Assembly: GCA_002751075.1 (NCBI GenBank)
Contig: NAOQ01000448.1
Span: 9,040-59,158, forward strand
Origin: Ichthyophonus hoferi
Lineage: Eukaryota; Opisthokonta; Ichthyosporea; Ichthyophonida; Ichthyophonidae
DNA length: 50,119 nt
Direction of reading: 5' to 3'
Shown here: one piece after another, positions 1 to 13,000 of the stretch
How the letters are laid out: the number at the start of each line of letters is the position of its first letter
Numbering within the stretch: the first letter of the stretch is position 1
The notes under the pieces: model-generated
Told to the model about the DNA's origin: nothing
The model's database searches: none
Seen by the model: the letters and a program-made list of their open reading frames with translations, nothing else
Translations under genes and position numbers: made by a program

Positions 1-3
1 TAT

Positions 4-42
<39 letters not shown>
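1..42. repeat. (TA)n microsatellite
   Basis: Almost uninterrupted TA dinucleotides at the left edge, inside the large intron that follows the last visible myosin exon. Bases 43-593 continue the same intron; I see no exon in them that extends the myosin motor domain. Confidence 0.9.
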
Positions 43-45
<3 letters not shown>

Positions 46-593
46 TACATATAGGTTAAATATGACCTTTCCTTAAATGGTAAAAAGATAAATATAAAGG
101 ATATAATATAGACCACAGGGTTTAAAGTACTAGCACGATTGGTGCACCATTTTTATGTGGTTTGTTTCAGTTAGTCATCCATATACATACATAGATCATG
201 CCACTTCCTCATCAACAATTCGTATGTATAGATAATATAATTTATATCTTTATCCTAAGTGGCGTAACTATATATAGACGTACTCCTTCAATAATATACT
301 GTTATAAAATTTAAAGTCATTCAATTTATGTTTAGTGCAGCATCTTGACCAATAAGGAGATACTAAAAGCAAAGCTGTTATTGGTCTAATAGATGTATTT
401 AGATCGCCAGCCAAAAAAGATTTTTTATTATTATTAATCACATAAAATCCAATACTACCGGCGCTACAAATAGCAAGTATATATACCTAGTACAACAACC
501 ATATGTATATTGGATAATATATACAGCCATCTATGGTCACTAGTGGTTGGCAATCTTGTAGCAATATATAATAAAAGTATATAGCTCACATAC

Positions 594-3500
594 CTGCATC
601 ACAGTTAGAGGTGATGTCATTCTGGATTCCAAGGCTATAATAGACTTATTGGTCAATGACTCCTCCAATTGTTTGGCGTCTATATTAAGTAACTTGGCCG
701 TTTGTTCGACTACAGTCTACAATGACACCAATGATTAGTTGCAGTTAAATTTTCAAAACATATTTTGTGCTACAGTATTACATTCAACATGCTACAAGGT
801 GTAAGTGTGGCTTGTAAGTATATACATGGTCGCATTATAAAATATTGTAATACATTACATTACATTTTATTATACCATATTATCTTCCATTCTATTATAT
901 GATACCATCTTACAGAGAAATAATGGAAAATAAAATAAATATAACTAGTCAAGCATGCCAGATAAAAATGAACTATTAAAGAAGAATGTATAAAACACAC
1001 TTGATATCCAATGTGAAGCAACGAAGCCGGGTAGTATAGGAGGAAGAAATTAGATAGGGCATTGTATTCTATTGCACTATTACTATATACTACATAGCAT
1101 AGATCATACAACCTACCAGATCCACCACGGTAGCTCCGTCTACCCCCTCGGCCATCTCAGTGTTAATGAACGTGGTATTACCTAGATGCAGGATAGCAGC
1201 AACCAATCGGAATATCATCCCAGTCTCTTCCTCTGTGAATTCTGGAGAAAACCAAAATCATTGTGATTAGACTCTATTACCACTTATGAAAATTATTTTT
1301 TAAATGACTTTAAAATATAAAAATTAACTACTAGTGATAGATTGCGGTTGCCAATAATAATGCTAGTTTAGCTTTTAACCTTAGATATCCAATCTAGACG
1401 CAATTTCTATTGATGTAAATAAATTTATCTAGGTAATTAAAATCAAATTAGAAATGTAGATCCACCAATGGAATATCTAGATCAATACAACTATCTCCTA
1501 ATAGGACCAAATAATATACAAACTAAAACAACGCATGATTGGGTATGGTATGGAGATATGAATAGATTATTGGATTAACTTGGATGGCTATAAAATATAT
1601 TAAATTATTACTTATAATATTGTTATCCTATAAATTTTCTCAGATACAATTTCAACCATACACAACGGAAAATTATTTAAATGGGTCAATTAATTCATTC
1701 CGCCAGTTATCTTGGTTCAGTATTTTAAACACTCAGATCTACAAACTATAGTATCAGTGAACCAACCAGATATCCCAACACATCAACATCTCAGCAATCA
1801 AAACCAAGATGTATTTAAAGACCAGGGGATCTTACTCAATGTTTTCAAAGAATTCTGTAACTTGTCGTAACTGACTTTATCATTAGGTTTAATGGGGCCT
1901 GATAAGTAGTGGTACTTGGTGGGATCGGCCTCCAAACCATATAAGGCAAGTGTCTCGGGTTCGGCTGAAAGCAGATTATAGAAGATGTGGAAGTTACGCT
2001 CACCTGTAAGGTAATTGAGTATTCAATAAATGATAATTAAATCTCCCGGGATGCTTATTAAATACTAGCAGTATATCAATAGTTTTTCCATGTTTTTCTC
2101 CCATCTATTCATTTATGAACATTTCTATTTCACTTTAGATATATATTATATATATAATATTATCATTTTATTTTTCCAAATTCACTCTATCCCCAAACAC
2201 ATATCCTTATTAAAAAGGAACCATTCCAACCAATCATCTATCTCACCTACTTTCATTAAAACTAACACAGATACAAGACATAAAACTGAAGTACCAATAA
2301 AAATACACAATTGAAATTTAAAAAATACATTAAAACCTACCAACTGCCTGTGCTACAGCACGACTTTTCTCCAATAGATAGTTCATAATAATGCCTCCCA
2401 CTGGCAGACCCTTGAAGTCAAATTGGATGTCCATATATTTACCGAATCTGGGGCCCCCTTTAATTTTAATCTACGGAGGTCTTTAGATGTATGAATTACA
2501 TAAAACTCGATCAAAGTTATACAAGGGTACAGAGGTTTAAATCAATAATTGATATGATTAGTATCTGGTGGGTAGTTAATAAATAAATATTTATGAGACT
2601 ATATGATGGCGTGATAGTATAATAATAGAATAGTATAATAATTGATAATGATATTAATTATCCAGACACGACAATAAGGCAATATGCTCTAGTACATGCT
2701 AGTATATAGACATAAAGACAATATAATTTACCTGCTGGAATTCTCGTTCCTAGAAGTGACTGCATTGCCAAAGGCCTCTAAGAGAGAGGTGGAGTCTAGG
2801 AGACAATCCCTAACAGTCTCTACACCCTCCGTATGAGCGCTGTAGCGTAGGATAGTAAATTAGTGAATGGTGGGTACAGCTGTAGAGGGTATGTTTGCCC
2901 ATCTATTCACTACACGTATATATGCATAGGTTGGCGTATGGGCAATTCAAAAATAAAATGTTATATTAGTGTATGATTGTATTGTTTTTGTGAATAAGTA
3001 ACTATGACCATACTTATATAAACATATATAGTACCTGACTGCAGCAATATACTTCAAGATATACTTGGAGGCCTCAGTCTTTCCTGCACCACTCTCTCCT
3101 GAAATCAAAATACATTGAGAGATACCCTCTCTAAGCATAGATCTGTAGGCCTGGTCTGCTAGGGCATAACTGTAAAATATCATAAGTTAGAGTAGATAAC
3201 GGGTGTACTGATGTATATGTAGGAGCGCGTAAGCATATAATTAGATACACAAATATAGGGTTTATTATAACAATAGGTTTTGCATTCAAAGACTATATAA
3301 GGATGTGTTCAAATGCATAAAAACCATATTTAGAAATAAGAAATGGCGGAACACCACGTACATATGAGGATCATTTTCAAATAACTCCCTGTTGCGATAC
3401 TGATGAATAATAGCGGTAGAGTAGATAGGCAGTTCTTTGTAGGGGTTAACTGAGATAAGTACGTCTCCAATATATGTCTGTAGTGGAAATGATATGTTAA

Positions 3501-4081
3501 TATAAGTTAATACATCTGTTAATATATATATATATATATACTATGTAACTAGTTGGTGTATACTGTTGTACAGTGTGCAATATGCGTAGGTATTATATTA
3601 TAGTTTATGTCTGCAGTTACTATATTATAAATTGTATATGTGACTACTATTTATACATTCGTTTCTTTCAATTTCATCACTCCCATAGTTACAAAAAATA
3701 AAATATATCCCACAGGGTAGCATCCACCCAAAACATAGGAGGCATATGCAAAACCAGAATATAATGACATTAATTTTTATAATGGCTTGATCCCCCCCAA
3801 CCCATCGTGTCTCATGTAATTTACCTAAGATAAACATTGGAATCAATCGATAAACTTGACATAAGCAAATTAAACAATACACAACTCCACACCCTAAGAG
3901 ACACAGTGCAACAATCTTACATAAACATCTAAACTAAACTCACATAGATCTCATCATGTTCGAATCTGATTTTTAGATTGTTGTAGAAAGCATTCGGAGC
4001 TCTATCCAACATAACACAATCATGTACACCATGAACGACTCCAGGAATATTCCTTGCCGCTGTTACAACACTTTCCGCCAT
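594..4081 (-). CDS. class I myosin heavy chain, N-terminal motor part (8 exons, continues past left edge)
   Basis: Actin-based motor. Minus-strand exons, 5' to 3': 4081-3944, 3477-3362, 3169-3035, 2839-2732, 2447-2341, 2003-1836, 1241-1117, 716-594. They sum to 1020 nt (340 codons), and every intron is GT-AG with matching phase. The ATG at 4079-4081 is preceded by an A-run on the coding strand and opens [21 protein letters not shown]. Motifs: [14 protein letters not shown] (about 47-60), P-loop GESGAGKT (109-116), switch I NENSSRFGKYMD (from about 161), LLEKSR, and [12 protein letters not shown]. The [14 protein letters not shown] and IQFDFKG-PVGG stretches fit short-tailed class I (Myo1d/g/h-like) better than class II or V; this is recall of the family, not an alignment. 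Normally conserved GNAKT reads GNAVT, and GGHI reads GGII. The converter, IQ and tail regions lie beyond base 1. Confidence 0.95.
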
Positions 4082-4588
4082 TTTTTTTTGTAATGTCGCC
4101 TAAGTTTCCTATAGGTTTCTATGTGCAAAACAAAATACTGTCCTTAAAATTAATAATCGCAAACATATACCCTAGCAGGTTTGGAAAAGACATAAAATCC
4201 AAATCCGGCGGCACTATTTTTAGGTATTTGAGTGCATAAGTGCATAACTTTTAAGCGTTGTTATTGGTGAAATACTTATCCCAGCCATGTTGTCATGTTA
4301 AGTTATGCTGGGAGATTCTCTAATGTAAGAATTTAGATATCATTTGTTTCGTGCTATAATAGTCACTCATGATTAAAATTTAATTATAAGGTTTTATTGG
4401 TAAGTAAATACTTGAAATCTTTCACTACTAGTGGAGACATCTAACGATTATCAGGTCATGCAACTATAACCATTAATTATATGTTAAAGACTATGTAAAA
4501 ACAGGTATGTGCCTGTTATTTACATTTGTTTGTAATTGAGGTAGTACCGAATTAAGGGGTTGTTTAACGTGTTCTTTTTCATGCACAG
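4082..4588. other. 5' flank of the myosin gene, no confident gene
   Basis: AT-rich flank upstream of the myosin start. A plus-strand open stretch begins with ATG at 4093, only 12 bases from the divergent myosin ATG; its translation is not recognisable. A consensus-like donor, CAG followed by GTATGT, occurs near 4503 on the plus strand. It could pair with the acceptor at 4588, but no upstream frame stays open through it. Confidence 0.4.
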
Positions 4589-4813
4589 CGGCTGAGAATT
4601 TTATTACTAAACAAAAGTCAGCAAAAGTTGAGGACTAGACCAATAAGGTTGATAAGATTGGTAGAGCGCAAAGAGTTGGGCAACCAATTGTTGACTGATG
4701 ATGGCTCAGTGAATTCCCAAGAGATCCAGCAGATGATCTGTTGTCATGTGAAGAATAGAAATGGTTATGATGCATTTTATTTGACAATTGTGTACCTTAA
4801 AATAAAACACTAA
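4589..4813 (+). CDS. candidate terminal exon or orphan reading frame, unrecognised
   Basis: Open plus-strand frame of 74 sense codons directly after a good acceptor (TTCTTTTTCATGCACAG ending at 4588), finishing at a TAA. It is richer in GC than its surroundings and translates to a basic, Leu/Arg-rich start (RLRILLLNKSQQKLRTRPIR) followed by VERKELGNQLLTDDGSVNSQ. No AATAAA other than AT-rich sequence directly at the stop. I do not recognise the protein. No first exon was found, and a second frame from the same acceptor is also open for 16 codons, so this may be a chance frame or a gene remnant. Confidence 0.3.
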   Translation, partial: RLRILLLNKSQQKLRTRPIRLIRLVERKELGNQLLTDDGSVNSQEIQQMICCHVKNRNGYDAFYLTIVYLKIKH

Positions 4814-4879
4814 ATTTTCTATAAAGAAAATAAAGACCGCATAGTGTCTTTTTAAAGTTTAAAATTCTATAGAGCTACC

Positions 4880-5010
4880 GATAAAAGTTGCTGAACTTGT
4901 CTTACGCAGGATGACTAAGCAATGAGTAATATGGACTTAAAAAAACATGATCTGGAATGGTTTATAATATAGTCGCGGGACCTCTGCGATTGGTTTACTC
5001 AATCTTGATT
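4880..5010 (-). repeat. interspersed repeat family R1, copy 1 (inverted)
   Basis: The reverse complement reads ...CCAATCGCAGAGGTCCCGC...CATTGCTTAGTCATCCTGCG... and aligns with the copies near 6220-6350, 7330-7440 and 30170-30290 (shared blocks: CCAATnGnAGAGATCCTGC, CATTGCTTAGnCATC, AAGACAAGTCCTGCTG). No open reading frame. Class unknown. Confidence 0.7.
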
Positions 5011-6077
5011 AATATTTAACAACGGTAACCTTGTGTTCACCCTTCAGTAAGTTTAGATAATAATTGTGAATAATGTAAAATGATTATAACTATATAAATA
5101 AATACGTAAAATAAATAAAAATTCATATTTTTATTATAATATATATATATATTGTTGGAACCAAAGGCAAATATTTGAGTCCGATATATCCAGAAGACAA
5201 TTTTATTGTGATTTGCCCTCAAATATTTACAAAGTATTAGCCAGTCAAAAGTTGTAAACTTCACTCTCAACAGAAACTTCGAAGTTAGTTGAGCTTGCAA
5301 AGGCTTCGACTACTAACCTGACCACAATCCAATAGTACTTGATAGCATCGGTACTGGCTTTATTTATAATATATGTATGTATATATATATATTCATTTAT
5401 AGCTTTTTGTATTTTAATAAAAATTTAGATTAAACATCCAAACATTTAACAAAAAAAAAAACATCTATTATGCTTATTCATACTATTTCTGCATTTGCAA
5501 CTACGCCGATATGACTGTGTATTCATAGTGTTTACAACCACTGCAAAAAGACTTCAATCATTATATATATAACTAAGTATTTTTTAATAAAATAGTTGTA
5601 GATTTTGCAGGCGGTGAGAGTTAAACACCAATAAAAGTCTAGAGGACTTTATTTTAAATAATATGGCTATATGGTAATTTGTCAGTGCCCATATTACAGC
5701 GAATTACAATGAAGTAGTAGTCCCTTGAAGATAGTCGTATTGAATTAATTGTTAGCAAAAAGATTATTGATTTGGATATGTCTGCCTTTCGTAATTCTTA
5801 TTTAATACTAATGATAATATATTGGATATATAAGAGCTGAATAAATGAAAAAAATATAAATATGATAGATTCACTACAAACTATGAGTGTCATAAGTAAT
5901 TGATAATAAGCTTATGTGCGGTTAAACTATATCTCAGGTGAAGGGTTGGGAATTTCACGCCAAAAAGCCGAATACATGACTATTTTAAAGTTTTGATCAT
6001 ACTGGACCAGTAAGTAATACGGTTTCCAACATTTACTAAATTGATATTTAACGACTAATTTTTTTTTCGTTAAAAAA
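5011..6077. other. intergenic, no gene seen
   Basis: AT-rich DNA without a supportable exon. It contains an 11-bp inverted repeat (AAATATTTGAG at 5169-5179 and its complement at 5218-5228) separated by 38 bases, TA-rich microsatellite runs near 5143 and 5373, and an A-run near 5450. The GC-richer patch at 5160-5350 resembles degraded repeat more than coding sequence. Confidence 0.5.
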
Positions 6078-7835
6078 GTGATATTTAATCAATTTAAGCA
6101 AATTTTTTATAACTATAATCCTTTACTATATTATAAATTATTATTACGGATGTAGTTTGAAAAAATATTCTACGTAATTCATCGGTGTTATATACCTCTC
6201 CAAGATGATCTCCCAAAATTGAATCAGCCAATGGCAGAGATCCTGCGGCTATATAGTACATACTAAGCCATTCCAGATCATATGTTTGAGGTCTCGTTAA
6301 CTCATTGCTTAGACATCATGCCCAAGACAAGTCCAGCAGCTTTACCCAATGACTACAGTCTTGTAACCACTAAGGGAATTTACGGCAATCTATATTTGTA
6401 TAGGGGCAACTGAGTGCCTTCAACAACACAATCACTAGACCGGCCAATAATTAGTTATCCAACCAATTGGGCTCTCCTGGTCTTATCAACTAAGGGCTGG
6501 TCTTTAAATCCTCGAACTTTTCTTAATAATAAAAATATCTTGGCATATCTGTACTCAGTATACGCCAAGGAAAACGTCAAGACACCCATTAATTAGGTAT
6601 TTCCTCTCCTTCTAAAAGAATATAGGTCACAGGGACACTTTTGTCTCTACTTATTATTCCCAACATGGTAGCGGAGAAAGCTTAAAGAGTTCATTGTGGT
6701 CGCATAACCTGGTAATTCTATTAGGTCAACGGTCCACGATTGCCAAAAACACCTCATCCCAACCCTACATCCATCCACTGACCTCTACGTGCGGAGAATC
6801 AATTTTCATACATCTACACACTGTCTTCAAATTTATATTTTAACTATCAACATTTGCAATATAAAATTAACACCGGTAAGGCACAAAACTACTGGGAAAC
6901 ACCCACGTATTATCTCCTCAACCGCCAGCCGCCAGAACCTGAAACCAAGCCAAAGCGAGCAAGAAAAGTGAACATACAGTTTGATCAACTGTCTTCTGTT
7001 TATTTACTTTGGGTGCCTGCCAGAGTCACTTCTGAGTGAAGGTCAGCAGCCGGAGTTACCCAATTCATTTCGTAAGCCAAGCCCAAGGTCGAGTCACCAT
7101 ATTAGGGTTCTTTTCGTATATTTTTCATATTTTTATGCCCAAGGTGAAATAATCCGCCTAGACCAAGGGAAGTATTAAAACAGGAATATTTAATTAATTT
7201 AGGCATTTCTTTACCTGGCTATAATCAATTAATATATATATATTAGCAATTATTACTACGTATGTAATCTGGAAAAAGAGTTCGTGTTGTCGATATTAAA
7301 TGCCAATTCCAGATGATTGTTCAATAATTGAACCTACCAATGGCAGAGGCCCGAAATTTTATAATAAGCCATTTTCAGACCACGTGTTTGGGGCCCAGAT
7401 AATTAATTGCTTGCTCAGTCACTGTCTAAGACAAGTCCTGCTGACTTGTTTAATAATGAAAGTATGTCTTTCCGTGTATGCATAGGGACACATTTTTAAA
7501 AAATTAATTCGGTACTTCCTCACCTTTGACGTAAATATAGGTTACAGGAAAGCTCCCGTCTCTACCTATTACTCCCAACGGAGCCTATCCCCATGTTAGA
7601 AACGGGAATTTTTAATTAACAGAAGTATTTCCTTATATAGCTATAATTATTTATTAATATTAACAATTACTATGACGTATGTAGTCTGATGATGCCTAGT
7701 CTTAGACTCTCTGTACTCTGTGTATGATGTGCATGCTTAGCATACCTTAATTCGATATTCCCTCGATTCTAAAAGTATTCTAGTCGCAGGGACCGAGTCT
7801 ATCTCTTCCTATTTCTAACACAATAATACGTAAAT
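6078..7835 (+). repeat. tandem array of repeat family R1 (three units of unequal length)
   Basis: Three head-to-tail units share a junction of the form GATATTTAAT...TTAA...CTATAAT: at about 6080-6120, 7183-7226 and 7606-7645. Each junction is followed by a block ending in ACTACGTATGTAnTCTG. Unit 1 (about 6110-7185) is longest, unit 2 (about 7218-7610) is shorter, and unit 3 (about 7640-7835) lacks the middle. Shared internal blocks include CCAATGGCAGAG, AAGACAAGTCC, CTGTACTC-GTAT and AATATAGGTnACAGG. No transposase or reverse transcriptase is visible, so the family is non-autonomous or too decayed to class. Confidence 0.7.
6854..7036 (+). pseudogene. possible fragment resembling condensin subunit H (CAP-H/Barren)
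   Basis: Inside tandem unit 1 an open frame contains AQNYWETPTYYLLNRQPP, then EPETKPKRARKVNIQFDQLS. The order Trp, then a Pro-rich stretch, then a Lys/Arg cluster, then an acidic/hydrophobic IxFD motif, recalls the GPEHW...KKKK...FxIDFD segment of CAP-H proteins. That is memory of a pattern, not an alignment. The segment is absent from units 2 and 3. If real it is a stranded exon or captured host sequence, since no matching neighbouring exons were found. A chance resemblance is quite possible. Confidence 0.2.
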
Positions 7836-10027
7836 CCCTACGGTCTGGTAAGTAAACTCATCAGTTTTTGCTAATGCAATTTGAAGTGAATTGGTTATTT
7901 CATTAAAGGTTGTTACAAACAGGTCCATGTTTTGCAGGACTTCAGATGCAAATGCATAATATATAGTTACACAATTAATCATCCTGTTAATTTATGGTTA
8001 TTTAAAATTCCCGTAGATAACACATTAATGTATAGCAATTTATTATTCGCTGAACCAACCTCAGCAAAATCCAACCACATTGGCATATGCACTGATTGGA
8101 ACCTAATTTTACAGTTTGTATGTAAAATCTGTTTAGCAAAATCAACTGTTTTTTGACACCGTAGAATATATTCAAAACAATAACTATTACAGCTAATATT
8201 TCCCAATAGAATATGTTAATGATCTAGCATATTGTCTTTGCACTGGTTGCGATCATGTATGAATACAATTGTAGGTAACGCCAATACGAGAGCAGCTCTG
8301 GGGCCTGCCTTACGGCACTGAAAAAAGTACACCAAAAACTGGTTGGCTCTTAATAAACTGGATTAGGATACTCTCCAGCACCTAAAAGAAAATATCTATC
8401 TAGGAATGAAAAACCAATTGGAGACTCCGACCCTGTGGACAAGTCGTTACAACTACCACATATTGCTATAAGAGTTTTCATCTATTTAGACAGATTTTTC
8501 ACCCCAAACAATCACCATATTAGGTACGATTCATGAAAACTAGCCCTTATTGAGAGACAAATCATATTATCAAGGCTATCTATGCTAATTACCACACCTT
8601 AGATAGTTGTAGGTAGCTCGGGTAATTATTTTTATATAGATCATTTGACAACACGTCTTTATTAACTGTTTACTCTGAAGTAGTTACTTTTATGCACACC
8701 ATACCCAAACTTGACGTATATATATATATACTCTACATCGTATCAGTATAGTTTGCAAAGTATTATCCACTTTTATCCATGAGCCATTGTTCTACTAAGT
8801 ACAACCATCTAATTTTGCTCTGGGAATAATATTGATTCTATTACACCAATCACATATTTATCATCTACCACGCTATATGTGCAGAAGCCATTGCTCTAGC
8901 TCAGTAGTATCTAGCACAAATATTCTTTTCTCCCCAGTTATAACTTTAATATTCCATATTCCTTACGGGGATTTCCCTAGTTGGCAATGACACATGCAAT
9001 GGTAAAGTTTGTATGAGAAAGATATAATAATAATAGTAATTGGACACGGTCGAGCTGACAGAAAAATCAATATCAATATATGATAGTTGCTAGTCATCGT
9101 TATAAATATTTACAAGTGCATGCATAAATGAAAAATGGTATAAATGGGTGTGTAGGCATTAATACATTAATATTATGTATTATGTATTATATGTTTATAA
9201 TAAAAGTTTGTATTACTTTTCCTGTTCAATAATGTGTACAAAATTTTTTTTATTGGAATAGTTAGATCTAAACAAGATTTCCTTTGAAGTAAGCATATTC
9301 ACTGTCAACCATACACCGCTTATGTATATATAAGCGGTAATGAAAAGAAAAATATTATAATAATAGGATGGCTCTCTTATAAAGGTATAGGCGCGTGGAA
9401 GATGATAATTCTCACAGTTGCATATGTTAATTGCATTTTATTTTATTATATTATATTTTATTTTCTTTTTTAAAAGATATATCAAATTGTATTATGTTAT
9501 GTTATATTGTATTATAGTATACTATATTATGGCGTGTAAAACCCTACAGTTCCAGAAGGTCTTATTTTAATCCTAGCATTGATTTGTTAATTTTAACTTT
9601 TGACACTATCACGTTACTAAGCTAGACTACAAAAACATATGATTCGAAGAATAAGTACTAACTTAATCATAGATTCACGTGCGATCAATTTTAGATTAAG
9701 ATGCGATTAATAATAAAATACAATAAATCTTACATGAATGTTCAATTAGATTTAAAATATAAATATAAAAACTGATTGGTTACACACCTTGATCAACCGA
9801 TTAGAAAATCTACAGGGCTTGCACCAAACCATATTTGGTCTAAGGTCGCACGTGCATACACTATGCTAGCTAATCTACTGAGTTTAGAACATCGCATTTT
9901 AGTGGTCCAAATCAGTAAAATACAGTTTTATAATTTGTACGCTATCGCTACGTTTTGCCACCCCTTTTTTGTAACAGTAGTAATAAAGATACAGGCGTCC
10001 AGTACTGTCACAGACAGTTACGTGGGG
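7836..10027. other. intergenic and CK2 alpha 5' flank
   Basis: No supportable exon. GC-richer islands near 8275-8460 do not translate to anything recognisable. CCAATC/GATTGG hexamers occur at about 8094 (GATTGG), 8846 (CCAATC) and 9774 (GATTGG). The last lies about 250 bases before the CK2 alpha ATG and may belong to its promoter. The reading frame of CK2 alpha exon 1 is open upstream of the ATG to about 9776, without resembling a protein family. Confidence 0.5.
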
Positions 10028-13000
10028 ATGTCTGGGGGAAATAGCAAGGCTCGCGTGTATGCGGACATTTGTTCCACAAAACCGTTGGCATATTATGATT
10101 ATGATAATTATCATATTGAGTGGGGGTGTGTATATATAGTTATATCTTAGTCTTTTATACTTTGATCTTTTTTGGTTCTTTGGTTTTATTTTACTACATG
10201 AACTGTTTTATTTCAGTTTAATATATATATATTAATTTGTATGTTTTGTTTTGATTCCCTTAATAACGTGGCATTGTTTTTTTGTTGTTTTTAAGCCACA
10301 TTCCTTGTATTTATTATAACATTAACATATACAATAGCATTGAAAGAATCCATGTATGCTTACTTCAACCAAAATGAAGCCCTTGGTGATATACTTTGTT
10401 GTTTTGTATTGACATTTACAAATATTTTTTTTGTTTGCCCTCATCTCGAGCGAAAAATAGCAAATGCACAGTCCAATATAACTATATAGCTAAGGTATAA
10501 TTTCTGATAAACCCTTTTAGCTGCGTTGTAGTGTGTAGTTAGGTTGGTGGAACTTGTTAGACACTATAAATTGAGAAATACAACGTTTTTAATACTATTA
10601 CAACTGCTATATATATATATTACCATATTGCCATACCTCTACTCCCTCCTTACCCCAAATTATTTCGTTTTTAACACGAGTTTTTCAGGACACCCGAGAA
10701 ATATGAAGTTGTTCGCAAGATTGGCCGAGGGAAATATAGTGAGGTATTTCAAGGAATCGATGTGAGTACAAACCAAGAGATTGTTGTCAAGATTCTGAAG
10801 CCAGTTAAGAAGAAAAAAATAAAACGTGAAATTCTCATTCTCCAAAATGTGAAAGGAGGTACTAATATCATTGAACTGTTGGATGTCGTCAAGGACCCGT
10901 TGGTATGTTATTGGCTGGCTATTGTCATGGAAATGGGGACAGGCAGATAGATATACGTATACGTATTTCTTTAATTTTTTAATTTTTTTCTAAATGGTTT
11001 TATATATTTTTCCGTAGATAAACGGCATCGTACTTGAAGCCTGTAGTGATTACTAGGACGTATTGTTATCTACCAATAGATACATACTTTATCTTAACTG
11101 GCCCTACTTTTGCACTTTGATTGAAGCAATAAGCATGTTACATGTGTACTATTTCACTACTTGCCAGCATCCCCTCCTATTCTTTCTTTCCTTCCCTTAA
11201 ATTATAATTTTTTATTTTAAATATCTCCCTATCACTTTAATGCACGTCGGTCTTTATTTCCTTGTTTATAACACTTATAGTCCATGTTATAAGCATTACA
11301 CTATGTAATATATTATATACTATATCACTATACCCGTTGTACTATTACATTATTCGTATATATATATCCTAAATTAATATTTTGTTTTGTTATAGTCAGG
11401 AACACCCTCTTTGATTTTTGAGCATTCCAACAACATTGATTTTAAGGTTCTCTATCCTACTTTCACTGACTATGACAATCGGTATTACATTTACGAGCTG
11501 TTGAAGGTATGATACGCTTTCTTTTTCTTCTTTTCTGTCTCTATCTCCTTCCTTTTTGCTTTTTTTTTTTTCTCTCTCTCTGATTCTCTTTATCCAATCA
11601 CAATCCATAGTGATATTAGATAATTCGCACGACCACGTATATCTATAATCCATATATCTGTATTCATTCTCTCTCCCTCTCTGTCTCTCCTATACTTTAC
11701 ATATATATAGTAATAGTATAGTATGGTAGCATATACCTTCTTACTACGACTAAACATCTATATATATTATTCTTAGCCAAGCTAATTGTAATAGTGCAAT
11801 TGCCGTGTATTATGATTGATGCAAACATAACGGAGCATGATATATCATACGGCCATAGTACCAGACTATCATACACACCCTTTGCCTTTCCCTTAGGTTC
11901 AGATACTCTATTATTCTAGTAAGCATATTGGCTCATAGCAAGCTATATACCCTATTAAGCCAATCACATTGTGTCTACGATGTTAACTTCTCTGGGTTAT
12001 GATGTATCTAGGTTAACTGTCTCATGCCCCCAGACTATTTTTAAACCTACTTATACCTCTATTATACCCGTCTTCTATTGGCTATCTATCCCACAACCCT
12101 GTGACTATACTGTATTGTTTTTCTTCATGCATGATAGGCTACCATCAAGCCATGGTATCTATTAACATACTACCCTATCCTATTAGGCGTTGGATTATTG
12201 TCACTCGCAAGGTATTATGCATCGTGACGTCAAGCCTCACAACACCATGATAGACCACGAGAAGAAGACGGTAGGCTGTTGCTCTGTGTACCTGGGTCTG
12301 TATATGTACTATCATATATGTATACTCTCCTTACATATTGTTAAACATATATACATATATCCATACATGCATGCATACTATCATACATACATACTATTGT
12401 GCTATTATTGTTTTATAATGTAATTGATAGTGTGAATGCTCCTATAGCCTATAGTCTCTGCACATACTTTAAACTGCTTCAGCGAATGACTGTACGATAT
12501 AGAGACTTGTAATTACCAATCATATGTGGGAGTTTTATAGTAACAATTACATATACACGTGTACCACTATTGTTTTGAGGAAAGACAACGACTACCTACA
12601 CGGTGTTGTGATATTGTTCCAATGCCAATGTCTCTCCCACAGCTAAGGCTTATTGACTGGGGTCTAGCCGAATTCTATCATCCACACCAGGACTATAACG
12701 TTCGTGTAGCTTCCAGATACTACAAGGTTTGTATCCTTTGATAGTCATGGTCTCGTATAGTATGCTATAGTATAGTATATAGTACAGTATAGTATAGTAT
12801 AATATAGTATAGTATTGTGTAGTATGTGATTATCAGGTATGCATGTCTTTGGTTTGTAGTTTTTAACAATGTCATTGTTTATATTATTATCCATGTGTAT
12901 TACAGCTATTATAATATCTTTGTTTATTTTTCTTAATAATAATCTAATATAAGAGATATTATCTATGTCATTTATATTTAAACTCCCACATCTGCGTTCT

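Noticed and set aside
5169-5228. 11-bp inverted repeat as a possible terminator or structured RNA
   Set aside because: The AAATATTT core is self-complementary and common in AT-rich DNA; no T-tract or conserved RNA fold accompanies it.
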